Positions 9,801-18,002 of a DNA stretch of 64,000 nt are shown here, in pieces; position 1 is the first letter of the stretch, and each line of letters starts with the position of its first letter. The position numbers and the translations under genes were made by a program. The notes beneath the pieces are model-generated. The model saw only the letters and a program-made list of their open reading frames with translations. It was not told where the DNA came from and searched no databases. The DNA comes from Bacteroides caecigallinarum (GTDB taxonomy: Bacteria > Bacteroidota > Bacteroidia > Bacteroidales > Bacteroidaceae): assembly GCF_021531075.1 (NCBI RefSeq), contig NZ_JADYTJ010000001.1:107112-171111 (forward strand). Reading direction: 5' to 3'.

Positions 9801-10553
9801 GAAGTTATGAGTCTCAGCTTTCAGTGAGATAACAGTCTTGATATCTTTGATTACGAAATAATCAGAAGTAGAGTGATCTTTCGGAGCGAACTGTTCCACT
9901 ACAGGGCCTTCGGCGAATGCCACATTGTCCTTGTAGGCTGAAATAATCTTGTTAGGATTTTCATTAGTCGTTTTCTTTATCATCTGGAACAAAGATGATT
10001 CCATTTCCTGTCCGTCGATGATGAAAGTACCACCGAATATTTTGTGACGGCAGTGTTCAGAGTTAATCTGTGCGAAACCGAACACCTCTGAGTCGGTAAG
10101 TTTACGTCCCAGGTCTTTTTCCACTTTAAGCAGATAGTCCATCTCTTCGCGTGAGAGAGCCAGACCTTCCTGTTCGTTATATTCTTCCAGGTTCTCTATG
10201 TAAACTATAGGTTGCGGTTTGATATTTACATCAAATATTTCCTGATTCAATCCTTTGTACATACGCTGAAGCATAGGGTCGTATTCAGCATTCTCGTCTT
10301 TTACAGGGAAATATTCTTCTATACGGCGTATACCGCTTATACCCATATTTTGAGTGATTTCTACGGCATTTGTACTCCACGGAGTAATCATTTCTCGGCG
10401 AGGGCCGATGAAGTATCCTTTCAGGTTATCTTCTGTTTCTACAGTAGCGTCACTGTAAAGCCAGCATAACTTCTTGATGTCTTCAGCATTCAATTCCTGA
10501 CTGCATGCAGTGGCAATCACGCTTTTGCTTGGGGTTCTGAAAAATAGAATCAT
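6846..10553 (-). CDS. purL: Phosphoribosylformylglycinamidine synthase (PurL, large single-chain form)
   Basis: A 1235-residue enzyme of purine synthesis that converts FGAR, glutamine and ATP to FGAM in the cytoplasm. The length matches the large proteobacterial type, with the glutaminase fused to the synthase. HCRHKIFGG near residue 165 and GTGGEIRDRMGGGKGSWPIAG near 265-285 are synthase motifs. The C-terminal class I glutaminase shows LGVCNGCQLMMELG with the catalytic Cys at about 1079, and HxE-type residues near the end. The initiation codon at 10553 gives a normal N-terminus. A -7 element lies 117 bp upstream, so the leader is rather long. Confidence 0.98.
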   Translation of the reverse strand: MILFFRTPSKSVIATACSQELNAEDIKKLCWLYSDATVETEDNLKGYFIGPRREMITPWSTNAVEITQNMGISGIRRIEEYFPVKDENAEYDPMLQRMYKGLNQEIFDVNIKPQPIVYIENLEEYNEQEGLALSREEMDYLLKVEKDLGRKLTDSEVFGFAQINSEHCRHKIFGGTFIIDGQEMESSLFQMIKKTTNENPNKIISAYKDNVAFAEGPVVEQFAPKDHSTSDYFVIKDIKTVISLKAETHNFPTTVEPFNGASTGTGGEIRDRMGGGKGSWPIAGTAVYMTSYPRSEEGREWENILPVRQWLYQTPEQILIKASNGASDFGNKFGQPLICGSVLTFEHQENNEKYAYDKVIMLAGGVGYGTQRDCLKGSPEAGNEVVVLGGDNYRIGLGGGSVSSVETGRYSSGIELNAVQRANAEMQKRAYNVVRSLCEEDENPIVSIHDHGSAGHVNCLSELVEDCGGLIHMDKLPIGDETLSAKEIIANESQERMGLLIDEKAIDHVRKIAERERAPMYVVGETTGDHRFAFEQADGVRPFDLAVDQMFGSSPKTYMVDKTVERKYENVSYDAAKLNEYVRTVLQLEAVACKDWLTNKVDRSVTGKIARQQCQGELQLPLSDCGVVALDYRGNAGIATAIGHAPQAALADPAAGSVLAVSEALTNLVWAPLADGMDSISLSANWMWPCRSQEGEDARLYTAVKALSDFCCSLQINVPTGKDSLSMTQKYPNGEKIISPGTVIVSAGGEVSDVKKVVSPVMVNKEKSTFYHIDFSFDELRLGGSAFAQSLNKVGSDVPTVQNPEYFRDAFLAVQELINKGLILAGHDISAGGLITTLLEMCFANTEGGMGIELDKIKCDDIVKILFAENPGIVIQVADKNKAEVKKILEDAGVGFVKLGKPTEERHILVSKDGATYQFGIDYLRDVWYSTSYLMDRHQSMNGCAKKRFENYKQQPIEFAFNPSFTGKLSQFGLDPDRRTPSGIKAAIIREKGTNGEREMAYMLYLAGFDVKDVTMTDLVSGRETLEDINMIVFCGGFSNSDVLGSAKGWAGSFLFNPKAKAALDNFYAREDTLSLGVCNGCQLMMELGLITPEDKKKGKMLHNDSHKFESNFLGVTVPMNRSVMFGSLSGSKLGIWVAHGEGKFSLPYDEDHYNVVLKYSYDEYPGNPNGSDYSVAGIASQDGRHLAMMPHLERACFPWENAYYPAERLGEDQITPWMEAFVNARKWVEEKTKN

Positions 10554-10669
10554 AACATTTATATTGTTTTGAGTTTTTAAGTTTCTAAGTTCTGAAATAC
10601 CAAGTTTACAGACTTCTTTATTGTTTTAAACAACAGAAAAACTTATAAAGTAATTATATAATTATGTTG

Positions 10670-10677
10670 CAAAGGTA
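10670..10677 (-). promoter_or_regulatory. -7 element of purL
   Basis: The minus strand reads TACCTTTG, a perfect TAnnTTTG. The predicted leader is about 110 nt. I saw no known purine riboswitch in it. Confidence 0.55.
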
Positions 10678-10753
10678 CATAAAAGCCCGTTTTTACGAAA
10701 GAAAATCTACATGAATTATAGGTACTTTCGCAAAAAAGTATCATCTTTGCATT

Positions 10754-11413
10754 ATGAATTGGTTAGAGCAAGTTACTATACTGGATTTATTGGTTAAGGG
10801 TTTTGTTATTGGGGTAGTGGTTTCGGCGCCACTCGGACCCGTTGGCGTGCTTTGTATTCAGCGTACACTGAATAAGGGACGTTGGTTCGGTTTTGTAACT
10901 GGTCTTGGCGCAGCCTTGAGCGATATAGGCTATTCATTGATAACCGGTTATGGTATGAGCTTTATGGATGAACTTATCATAAAGCACCAGACATTTCTTC
11001 AGATAGTAGGTAGTATAATGCTTCTGGCTTTCGGTATATATACCTTCCGTAGTAATCCGGTGAAAGCATTGCGTCCAGTATCCGGCAAGCGCGGTTCATA
11101 TCTTCACAATTTCATTACAGCATTTTTTGTTACTCTGTCCAATCCACTGATTATCTTTCTGTTCGTAGGTCTTTTTGCGCGTTTTTCTTTTGTCATGCCT
11201 GGAAGTCCTGTCGGTTTTCAGTTGGTAGGATATCTTGCCATTGTTTTAGGAGCTCTTTCATGGTGGTTTTTCATCACCTATTTTGTCAATAAGGTTCGCA
11301 ATCATTTCAATGTTCGTGGCATTTGGGTGCTTAACCGTGTCATTGGCATTGTCGTAATAGTAGCGTCAATCATAGGTTTAGGACTTGCATTATTAGGAAA
11401 TTCAATATATTGA
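10754..11413 (+). CDS. LysE-family transporter
   Basis: A 219-residue membrane protein with about six hydrophobic segments. The N-terminal GFVIGVVVSAPLGPVGVLCIQRTLNKGR carries the LysE/RhtB family motif G-x-x-x-[AS]-x-P-G-P-x-x, and NPLIIFLFVGLFARF is the second conserved NP segment near residue 130. The family exports amino acids or small solutes. The next gene starts one base after its stop codon, so it heads an operon with DUF4924, rfbD and perhaps prfC. The substrate cannot be told. Confidence 0.9.
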   Translation: MNWLEQVTILDLLVKGFVIGVVVSAPLGPVGVLCIQRTLNKGRWFGFVTGLGAALSDIGYSLITGYGMSFMDELIIKHQTFLQIVGSIMLLAFGIYTFRSNPVKALRPVSGKRGSYLHNFITAFFVTLSNPLIIFLFVGLFARFSFVMPGSPVGFQLVGYLAIVLGALSWWFFITYFVNKVRNHFNVRGIWVLNRVIGIVVIVASIIGLGLALLGNSIY

Positions 11414-11414
11414 T

Positions 11415-11957
11415 ATGTATATTTCTCAACAGTTAAAACAGCAGAATATAGCTGAATATCTGCTTTATATGTGGCAGATAGAGGACTTGCTTCGTGCGTA
11501 TCATTTTGACATGGACAGGATAAAGAAGGATATAGTCGATCCATATCCTGTTACTGATGAACAGAAAGCTGCATTGTTCCAATGGTATAAGGACCTTGCA
11601 AACATGATGCACGACGAGGGTGTAATGGAAAAAGGTCATGTCCAGATAAACAAGAATATAATAGTTTGGCTTACAGACCTTCATCTGCAGTTGCTCCGTT
11701 CGCCTAAATATCCGTATTACAGTGCTGCATATTATAAGGCTCTTCCGTTTATAGTTGAACTTCGTGCCAAGGGTGCCGATAAGGATGTTCCGGAGCTGGA
11801 AACATGTTTCGATGCCATGTACGGTGTACTTATGCTGAAACTACAGAAAAAGGAGATAAGCGAGGAAACACAGAAAGCCATTAAAGTGATAAGCGACCTT
11901 CTGGCTATTCTTGCCGACTATTATATAAAAGATAAGAAAGGAGAATTGGAGTTATGA
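11415..11957 (+). CDS. DUF4924 family protein
   Basis: A 180-residue soluble, mostly helical protein matching the Bacteroidales family DUF4924 by its opening (ISQQLKQQNIAEYLLYMWQIEDLLRA) and the HVQINKNIIVWLTDLH segment near residue 75. The function is unknown. The gene starts one base after the LysE-type gene and its last four bases overlap the start of rfbD, so translation of the three is probably coupled. There is no signal peptide, so it is cytoplasmic. Confidence 0.85.
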   Translation: MYISQQLKQQNIAEYLLYMWQIEDLLRAYHFDMDRIKKDIVDPYPVTDEQKAALFQWYKDLANMMHDEGVMEKGHVQINKNIIVWLTDLHLQLLRSPKYPYYSAAYYKALPFIVELRAKGADKDVPELETCFDAMYGVLMLKLQKKEISEETQKAIKVISDLLAILADYYIKDKKGELEL

Positions 11958-12811
11958 AAAATATACTCGTTACAGGTGCCAACGGCCAGCTTGGCAATGA
12001 AATGCGTATCCTGTCGGAATCATATCAGCAATACAGATATTTCTTTACAGACGTGGCAGAACTTGACATCTGCAATGAAAAGGCGGTAATGGATTATGTA
12101 ATGTCCAACGATATAGATATTATTGTCAATTGTGCCGCTTATACAGCTGTAGACAAGGCTGAAGACAATGTGGAACTGTGCAAAATGCTAAACCAGCAGG
12201 CTCCAGGCTTCCTTGCCAAGGCAGCTAAAGCCAGAAACGGATATTTCATTCAGGTATCAACCGATTATGTATTCGATGGGACTGCACATATCCCATACCG
12301 TGAGGATGAGGCTACATGCCCTAATTCAGTTTACGGTGTGACAAAGCTGGGCGGAGAGCAGGAAGCATTCAAGTATTGTCCTGAAACGATGGTTATAAGG
12401 ACTGCATGGCTGTATTCCTCTTTCGGCAATAATTTTGTAAAGACCATGATGCGTCTTGGAAGGGAAAGAGACACACTTGGTGTGATTTTCGATCAGATAG
12501 GAACTCCTACATATGCTCGCGACCTTGCGAAGGCTATATTTGCAGCAATAAACAAGGGTATCGTTCCTGGAGTATATCATTTCAGCAACGAAGGTGTATG
12601 CTCATGGTATGATTTCACTAAGGCTATCCATGCCATAGCAGGCATTCAGGGATGTAATGTTAAACCGCTGCATACAGAAGATTATCCTACAAAGGCTACA
12701 CGTCCTCACTATTCCGTGCTCGACAAGACAAAGATTAAGGAAACATACGGAATAGAGATACCATACTGGATGGACAGTCTGAAGGAGTGTATGGAGATAT
12801 TAATGAAGTAA
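11954..12811 (+). CDS. rfbD: dTDP-4-dehydrorhamnose reductase
   Basis: A 285-residue extended short-chain dehydrogenase that makes dTDP-L-rhamnose from the 4-keto-rhamnose intermediate with NAD(P)H, for surface polysaccharides. ILVTGANGQLGNEM is the Rossmann GxxGxxG motif, NCAAYTAVDKAEDN the family NAAAYTAVDKAE motif, and STDYVFDG with YGVTKLGGE contains the catalytic Thr/Tyr/Lys. The other rml genes are not in the window. It overlaps DUF4924 by four bases. Confidence 0.97.
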   Translation: MKNILVTGANGQLGNEMRILSESYQQYRYFFTDVAELDICNEKAVMDYVMSNDIDIIVNCAAYTAVDKAEDNVELCKMLNQQAPGFLAKAAKARNGYFIQVSTDYVFDGTAHIPYREDEATCPNSVYGVTKLGGEQEAFKYCPETMVIRTAWLYSSFGNNFVKTMMRLGRERDTLGVIFDQIGTPTYARDLAKAIFAAINKGIVPGVYHFSNEGVCSWYDFTKAIHAIAGIQGCNVKPLHTEDYPTKATRPHYSVLDKTKIKETYGIEIPYWMDSLKECMEILMK

Positions 12812-12823
12812 ATATTAAATATA

Positions 12824-12888
12824 AGTTGTTAGATATTAGTTCTTAGTTTTTAGATCTAACAACTGACAACCAACGACTAACAACTAAA
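12824..12888. repeat. Period-7 hairpin element upstream of prfC
   Basis: The left arm is built of 7-bp units ending in TTAG (TTGTTAG, ATATTAG, TTCTTAG, TTTTTAG) and the right arm of complementary units with CTAACAA or CAAC. The whole folds as a long imperfect stem that ends seven bases before the prfC start codon. It lies inside the probable rfbD-prfC transcript. Confidence 0.7.
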
Positions 12889-12894
12889 TAATAT

Positions 12895-14463
12895 ATGAAT
12901 CAGGAAATAGAAAGAAGACGTACGTTTGCCATTATCGCCCATCCTGATGCCGGAAAGACATCGTTGACAGAGAAACTGTTGCTTTTCGGAGGTCAGATTC
13001 AGGTGGCCGGTGCGGTAAAATCAAACAAAATCAAGAAAACAGCTACATCCGACTGGATGGACATCGAAAAGCAGCGTGGTATTTCCGTTACCACATCCGT
13101 GATGGAGTTCGACTATAACGACTATAAGGTTAATATCCTTGATACTCCGGGTCACCAGGACTTTGCCGAAGATACTTACCGTACCCTTACTGCTGTGGAT
13201 AGTGTTATTATCGTTGTGGATGGTGCGAAGGGTGTGGAAAGTCAGACAAGGAAACTGATGGAAGTATGCCGTATGCGCAACACTCCGGTAATCATCTTTG
13301 TCAACAAAATGGACCGTGAGGCCAAAGACCCGTTCGATTTGCTTGACGAGCTTGAAGAAGAACTGGTTATTCAGGTACGTCCTCTTACATGGCCTATCGA
13401 GAGTGGACCACGTTTCCGCGGTGTATATAATATATATGAACAGAAACTGAACCTTTTCCAGCCTTCGAAACAGGTTGTTACAGAAAAGGTAGAAGTTGAT
13501 ATCAATACAGAGGAACTGGACAATCATATCGGTAGTGACCTGGCAGACAAGCTGCGTGGTGAACTCGAACTGATTGACGGGGTATATCCTGAATTCAATG
13601 TAGAAGAGTATCTTAAGGGTGATGTTGCTCCGGTATTCTTCGGTTCTGCACTCAATAACTTCGGGGTTCAGGAATTGCTCGACTGTTTCGTAGAGATTGC
13701 TCCTAGTCCTCGTCCTGTTACAGCTGTTGAACGTACAGTAAATCCTGATGAGTCTAAGTTTACAGGCTTCATCTTCAAGATAACAGCTAATATCGACCCA
13801 AACCACCGTTCTTGCGTGGCATTCTGTAAGGTATGTTCAGGTAAGTTCACCCGTAACATCCCTTATCTGCATGTACGTCATAACAAGACAATGCGTTTCT
13901 CTTCGCCTACACAGTTCATGGCACAACGCAAGACTACTGTAGATGAAGCTTGGGCAGGCGATATCATTGGTTTGCCGGATAACGGTACATTCAAGATTGG
14001 TGATACTCTGACAGAGGGTGAAAATCTTCACTTCAAAGGTCTTCCAAGTTTCTCGCCTGAGATGTTCAAATATATCGAGAATGCCGACCCGATGAAGACA
14101 AAACAGCTCAACAAAGGCATTGACCAGCTTATGGACGAAGGTGTGGCACAGCTTTTTGTCAACCAGTTCAACGGTCGTAAGATTATCGGTACTGTAGGTC
14201 AGTTGCAGTTTGAGGTAATCCAGTACCGTTTGGAGAATGAATACAATGCCAAGTGTCGTTGGGAGCCTGTGAGTCTTTACAAGGCATGCTGGATTGAAAG
14301 TGATGATCCGGAAGAACTTGAAGCATTCAAGAAACGTAAATACCAGTACATGGCAAAAGACCGCGAAGGAAGAGATGTATTCCTTGCCGACAGTGGTTAT
14401 GTGTTGCAGATGGCACAGATGGATTTCAAACACATCAAGTTCCACTTTACTTCTGAATTCTGA
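12895..14463 (+). CDS. prfC: Peptide chain release factor 3
   Basis: A 522-residue GTPase that removes RF1/RF2 from the ribosome after termination. [14 protein letters not shown] is the P-loop (G1) near residue 17, [10 protein letters not shown] is switch [13 protein letters not shown] is G3, and NKMD (near residue 141) is G4. The [17 protein letters not shown] stretch is typical of RF3 rather than EF-G. The length equals that of E. coli RF3 within a few residues. A strong terminator follows at 14499. The hairpin repeat just upstream may influence its translation. Confidence 0.98.
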   Translation: MNQEIERRRTFAIIAHPDAGKTSLTEKLLLFGGQIQVAGAVKSNKIKKTATSDWMDIEKQRGISVTTSVMEFDYNDYKVNILDTPGHQDFAEDTYRTLTAVDSVIIVVDGAKGVESQTRKLMEVCRMRNTPVIIFVNKMDREAKDPFDLLDELEEELVIQVRPLTWPIESGPRFRGVYNIYEQKLNLFQPSKQVVTEKVEVDINTEELDNHIGSDLADKLRGELELIDGVYPEFNVEEYLKGDVAPVFFGSALNNFGVQELLDCFVEIAPSPRPVTAVERTVNPDESKFTGFIFKITANIDPNHRSCVAFCKVCSGKFTRNIPYLHVRHNKTMRFSSPTQFMAQRKTTVDEAWAGDIIGLPDNGTFKIGDTLTEGENLHFKGLPSFSPEMFKYIENADPMKTKQLNKGIDQLMDEGVAQLFVNQFNGRKIIGTVGQLQFEVIQYRLENEYNAKCRWEPVSLYKACWIESDDPEELEAFKKRKYQYMAKDREGRDVFLADSGYVLQMAQMDFKHIKFHFTSEF

Positions 14464-14498
14464 TAATCAGCGTGTTATCGGATGTAGAAAAATTCACG

Positions 14499-14565
14499 AA
14501 AAAACGTGGGCAAATTCGAGTTAAAACGCGGGCAAGTTTTAACACGAATTTGCCCATGTTTTTTT
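14499..14565 (+). terminator. Strong terminator after prfC
   Basis: Very long stem: the arm with GTGGGCAAATTCG and GTTAAAAC pairs with GTTTTAAC and CGAATTTGCCCAT around the loop GCGGGCAA, and ends in seven Ts. It is longer than most intrinsic terminators and may also work as a bidirectional barrier. Confidence 0.85.
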
Positions 14566-14617
14566 CAGGATTCTGGGAATAATTTTTTTGATTATAGAAA
14601 AAGTGGGTACTTAGTTT

Positions 14618-14725
14618 GACTTTGAGAACGAATTTCATAACTTTGTGAAAGAGGCCGGTCTCAGGTTCGAGCAGGAAATTCTGCCCGAGCATTATGTGGA
14701 GAGTTGCCTCATGAAGTTAATCTGA
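14618..14725 (+). pseudogene. Gene remnant of about 35 codons
   Basis: The frame after the TAG at 14612-14614 reads DFENEFHNFVKEAGLRFE and continues to SCLMKLI before a TGA at 14723. The codon use looks protein-like and there is no start codon, so it resembles the last part of a lost gene. I do not recognise the family. The stretch lies between the prfC terminator and the acetyltransferase gene. Confidence 0.3.
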
Positions 14726-14741
14726 CTAAAATTTGTAGCTT

Positions 14742-15047
14742 ATGGAAATTGTACATGACGAAACAAAGAAACAGTTCAAGGTAGAAGTGGACGGTTATAC
14801 CGCTCACGTAGCTTATCAGTTGACAGAAGACGGTGGCTTGGATATCCGCCACACCATAGTACCTGAAGAAATAGGCGGACGCGGGATAGCATCAGCTCTT
14901 GTAAAGGCTGCATACGATTATGCACGCTGCAAATGTCTGAAACCGGTTGCCACATGTGCTTATGCCGTAGTGTGGTTACAGCGTCATCCGGAATATCAGG
15001 GAGATGTAAGTTGTGATTATGGTGGTAAGGGTACTTGCGCAATTTGA
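14742..15047 (+). CDS. Small GNAT-type N-acetyltransferase (YjdJ-like)
   Basis: A 101-residue protein of the short GNAT subfamily. It contains ADG-like DGGLDIRHTIVPEEIGGRGIASALVKAAYDYAR, which holds the acetyl-CoA loop (R/Q-x-x-G-x-A as GRGIAS) and the following helix, then KPVATCAYAVVWLQRHPEY, the C-terminal family motif C-x-Y-x-x-x-[WF]-x-x-x-H-P. The target is unknown; the family members seen in other species are single-domain and cytoplasmic. Confidence 0.9.
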   Translation: MEIVHDETKKQFKVEVDGYTAHVAYQLTEDGGLDIRHTIVPEEIGGRGIASALVKAAYDYARCKCLKPVATCAYAVVWLQRHPEYQGDVSCDYGGKGTCAI

Positions 15048-15067
15048 ACAGTTGCGCAATATAATAT

Positions 15068-15178
15068 TTAAATCATATGGTTTGATTTTAACCATTTCTT
15101 TCCTGGAGGTGTAAGACACCATATCAGGAATATTACGCATGGTAGTCCTATTGCTGATAAAACAAATACTGCTTCCAT
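15068..15178 (-). CDS. 36-residue single-pass membrane protein
   Basis: The frame starts at 15178 with an ATG that shares its A with the TAA stop of the upstream gene (TAATG), so the two are translationally coupled. The product begins MEAVFVLSAIGLPCVIFLIW, one membrane helix, followed by CLTPPGKKWLKSNHMI, a basic tail. Tiny proteins with this TPxGKxWL tail next to DUF6722-like genes occur in related species as far as I recall. The function is unknown. Confidence 0.65.
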   Translation of the reverse strand: MEAVFVLSAIGLPCVIFLIWCLTPPGKKWLKSNHMI

Positions 15179-15366
15179 TATTTTTCCTCCTTTTTATTAC
15201 TTAATACTAAACCGGCTAAAAGTGTGGAACAAGCGACTAATAAACCTAAGATATATATTAATAGTTTACTTTCGCCTAGATCTTTAAATAAAGATGCTAT
15301 CACTATGCCTGTCAACACATATTTTGAGACATCTATAAGATAGGCTCCTAACTTCTCTTTCCACAT
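15178..15366 (-). CDS. Small membrane protein (DUF6722-like)
   Basis: A 62-residue protein that starts MWKEKLGAYLIDVSKYVLTG and has two hydrophobic helices (about residues 15-30 and 36-55) with a charged NKKEEK tail. The GxYLIDxSKYVLTG opening resembles the Bacteroidales DUF6722 family. It is the first gene of a two-gene unit with the 36-residue protein that overlaps its stop codon. No function can be assigned. Confidence 0.75.
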   Translation of the reverse strand: MWKEKLGAYLIDVSKYVLTGIVIASLFKDLGESKLLIYILGLLVACSTLLAGLVLSNKKEEK

Positions 15367-15438
15367 ATAGTATTATATTTTAATATAAAGACAAAAATAA
15401 AAAACATCTGTCAACTTTGCAAATTCTTTGTAGAATAG

Positions 15439-17241
15439 TTAATTATCTTCTATCACAATCCCCATCTTCTTCATTAGGAAACATGCGTTCATATTTTGGG
15501 CTATACCTTCACGTATCTTGTAACTGAAGTATAGCTCATTGTTTTTTATATCAGCTTCGAAACAGTAGTTCTTTATCTGGTCCGGGAAATATTTTACCAG
15601 TTCACCAAGCAGCAAATCGTGAGTGGCAATTATACCGTTTGCCTTTAGAGTCATGAACTGACGTATAAGGCTGAATGAACCTTTCTGCTTGTCAGTAGAG
15701 TTTGTTCCTTTGAGAATCTCATCGAGGATGATAAACAGTTCGTCTCCCCTGTTGAGCATATCGATGATTCTTTTCAGACGTTTTAACTCCGCAAAGAAAT
15801 ACGACTCGTTATCGCTCAGCGAGTCTGATGTACGCAGACTTGTTATCAGCTGCACCGGATATATTTTCATTCTTTTGCAGCATGACGGAGCTCCGATACA
15901 TGCCAGCAGATAGTTCACGCCTATTGTTCTCAGGTATGTGCTCTTTCCGGCCATGTTTGCTCCGGTAATAATCAGAAAATATGGCCTTGATGGAATAAGT
16001 GCATCATTTTTTATACATTGTTCTTCAGGCATTAGCGGATGTCCCAGTTCTTCAGCTTCATAGCAGAATGGAGTATCTGTGATTTCGGCATACTGGTAGC
16101 CGGGATGATTGTAGGCAAATGTTCCGAGAGAGCATAATGCATCCAGTTCGCCTACAGCCTCCAGCCATCCGGACAGGTATTTCCCATACCGGTCTTTCCA
16201 AGACTCGATACGTATCATCTGACGTAATTGGAAGAACATACTTCCTTCAAGTATTACATACAGAATCTGATTATTGCGCAAGTCTAGCCTGTCCAGCTCT
16301 TTTGTCAGTGCATTAAGAGCTTCGGCAGGCGATTTACCGTCTATCTCAAGTCTCTTTATTATATCCTTTATTCCTTTGGCATTCCATTCCTCGCTTTGTG
16401 CCAGTGTTATCAGGCGAGCGTATGTGCTTAGTGTTTTAAGTTTTTTGCCATACTCTTCCTGAAGTGCAGTGGCACGCTTTATAACACTGAAACTCAGAAT
16501 TACGAAAACTGAAAAGGCAAGTCCGAACCATGATATGGATATTATGTCTGCCAGTCCGCATATCAGCAGTATTATATTTATGGATGGAACCAGCCATATC
16601 AATGCTTTTGCCCAAACGGATTTGGTAAGGGAACTTCCTGTTTCTGCCCATTTGCGGATGTCGCTGTCATCACTGTTTTCACTTCTGTTTATAAGTCCGG
16701 TGATGGCAAATTTCAGTCTGAAGTCATTTCTTTCTGCCAAATCCTTAACGCATTCCTGTCTTTCTTCTATGTCTTCCTTTTTGTGCAAATGGTTTTCCAT
16801 CCATCCCGCCAAAGTCGTTTTTCCTATGTGTGTACATGTACGGTTGATAGCCTGGAAGAGTGATTTGCGACCGAAAATATCAAGGTCGAATGAATAAAGA
16901 TGTTCTGCATCTGCAAATTCCTTGCCTTCGTCGAACTCCGAAAAGTCGTTGTTCAACCCCTTTAGTTCCTTGCTAAGGATATCTGCTTTTACTTCCAGCC
17001 ATTGTTTGCGCATGAAGAAACGGCTGTGTACCTTTATCATTATGAGGAAAGGGATAAATGTGCAGCTGGCTCCGGTTATGATAGTCTGTGCGCTATAGCT
17101 CCATAGGGCGATGACTGTAGATATACAGCCCACGAAGAGCAGTATTCTTATAATACTTATATATAATATGGTTTTGTTTACCTTGTTCAGGTTCTGTTTA
17201 GTTTCAGATAGATTGTTGTTATACCATTCCTGTGGTCCCAT
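15439..17241 (-). CDS. Membrane-anchored MutS-like ATPase
   Basis: A 600-residue protein with the MutS core and ATPase domains but no mismatch-recognition domain. Two hydrophobic helices near the N-terminus (about 25-70) and two near 210-255 suggest membrane anchoring. The ATPase shows Walker A TGANMAGKSTYLR near residue 425 and Walker B LFIILDEILKGTNSTD near 500, then the MutS ATHD motif (IIATHDLLLGEL). Such proteins are found in Bacteroidota beside true MutS and have no known role in mismatch repair. The start codon gives MGPQEWYNNNLSETKQ, a plausible N-terminus. Confidence 0.9.
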   Translation of the reverse strand: MGPQEWYNNNLSETKQNLNKVNKTILYISIIRILLFVGCISTVIALWSYSAQTIITGASCTFIPFLIMIKVHSRFFMRKQWLEVKADILSKELKGLNNDFSEFDEGKEFADAEHLYSFDLDIFGRKSLFQAINRTCTHIGKTTLAGWMENHLHKKEDIEERQECVKDLAERNDFRLKFAITGLINRSENSDDSDIRKWAETGSSLTKSVWAKALIWLVPSINIILLICGLADIISISWFGLAFSVFVILSFSVIKRATALQEEYGKKLKTLSTYARLITLAQSEEWNAKGIKDIIKRLEIDGKSPAEALNALTKELDRLDLRNNQILYVILEGSMFFQLRQMIRIESWKDRYGKYLSGWLEAVGELDALCSLGTFAYNHPGYQYAEITDTPFCYEAEELGHPLMPEEQCIKNDALIPSRPYFLIITGANMAGKSTYLRTIGVNYLLACIGAPSCCKRMKIYPVQLITSLRTSDSLSDNESYFFAELKRLKRIIDMLNRGDELFIILDEILKGTNSTDKQKGSFSLIRQFMTLKANGIIATHDLLLGELVKYFPDQIKNYCFEADIKNNELYFSYKIREGIAQNMNACFLMKKMGIVIEDN

Positions 17242-17350
17242 GATTCCTGTTTTTATTTTGTCTGCGAAGATAATAAAGTTTTGAAAGTCTGTTTGTTTTA
17301 TGCGGCGGATTTCATTTATTTTGTGATGTAATATAAATCAAGGTTAAGAA

Positions 17351-17893
17351 ATGAAGTTCAGAATAGAAAGAATGATGGAAAGTGAATACCGGAATCTGAA
17401 TATAGATTATGGATTTTACAGCACACCGGTTGGGGAAATTCTTGTGGCATCAACGTCACGCGGAATATGCTGTATAGAACTGGCTGATAACCATGATGAG
17501 GCTTTGCAATTGCTTTGCAAAAGGTTTGCAAAATCTTTTCAAAGAATGTGTCATACGGAATATCACGATTGGGCTTTACGATTTTTCAGTAAAAATGAAA
17601 GACGGTCTTCCGATGAAATTGTTTTGCATCTATATGGTACGAATTTTCAGATAGAGGTATGGAGTGCATTGCTAGAAATACCTTTTGGTAAGACCTCTAA
17701 CTACAGTGAAATAGCAAAAGCTATAAATAACCCAAAGGCATTGCGTGCCGTAGGAACAGCCATAGGAAGAAATCCAGTAGCTATACTTATTCCTTGTCAT
17801 AGGGTATTGCGTTCGGATGGTGGCATTGGAGGTTATTACTGGGGAATAGAAAAGAAGAAAATCCTTTTAGAATGGGAAAAACATGTAAGATAG
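17351..17893 (+). CDS. ogt: Methylated-DNA--protein-cysteine methyltransferase
   Basis: A 180-residue suicide repair protein that takes the methyl group from O6-methylguanine. The acceptor motif is IPCHRVL (Cys near residue 150), preceded by the helix-turn-helix region TSNYSEIAKAINNPKALRAVGTAIGRNPVAILIPCHR with the Arg finger in ALRAVG. GGIGGYYWGIEKKKILLEWE closes the domain. The start could lie a few codons later (M8 or M9). The first residues before the TPVGEILVAS segment are not conserved, so start choice is uncertain. Confidence 0.94.
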   Translation: MKFRIERMMESEYRNLNIDYGFYSTPVGEILVASTSRGICCIELADNHDEALQLLCKRFAKSFQRMCHTEYHDWALRFFSKNERRSSDEIVLHLYGTNFQIEVWSALLEIPFGKTSNYSEIAKAINNPKALRAVGTAIGRNPVAILIPCHRVLRSDGGIGGYYWGIEKKKILLEWEKHVR

Positions 17894-17947
17894 AGAAATT
17901 TAAGAAGCGTTAAGACGGTAGTATATGGCAAGTATAAAATAATAGTA

Positions 17948-17955
17948 TAACTTTG
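17948..17955 (+). promoter_or_regulatory. -7 element of the GH20 gene
   Basis: TAACTTTG matches TAnnTTTG and lies 47 bp upstream of the start codon at 18003. The regulatory signal is intact even though the gene is frameshifted. Confidence 0.6.
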
Positions 17956-18002
17956 TAGCAGAGAAGTTTAATAATTGTTTCAACCTTAAAAATGGATACT
18001 TT

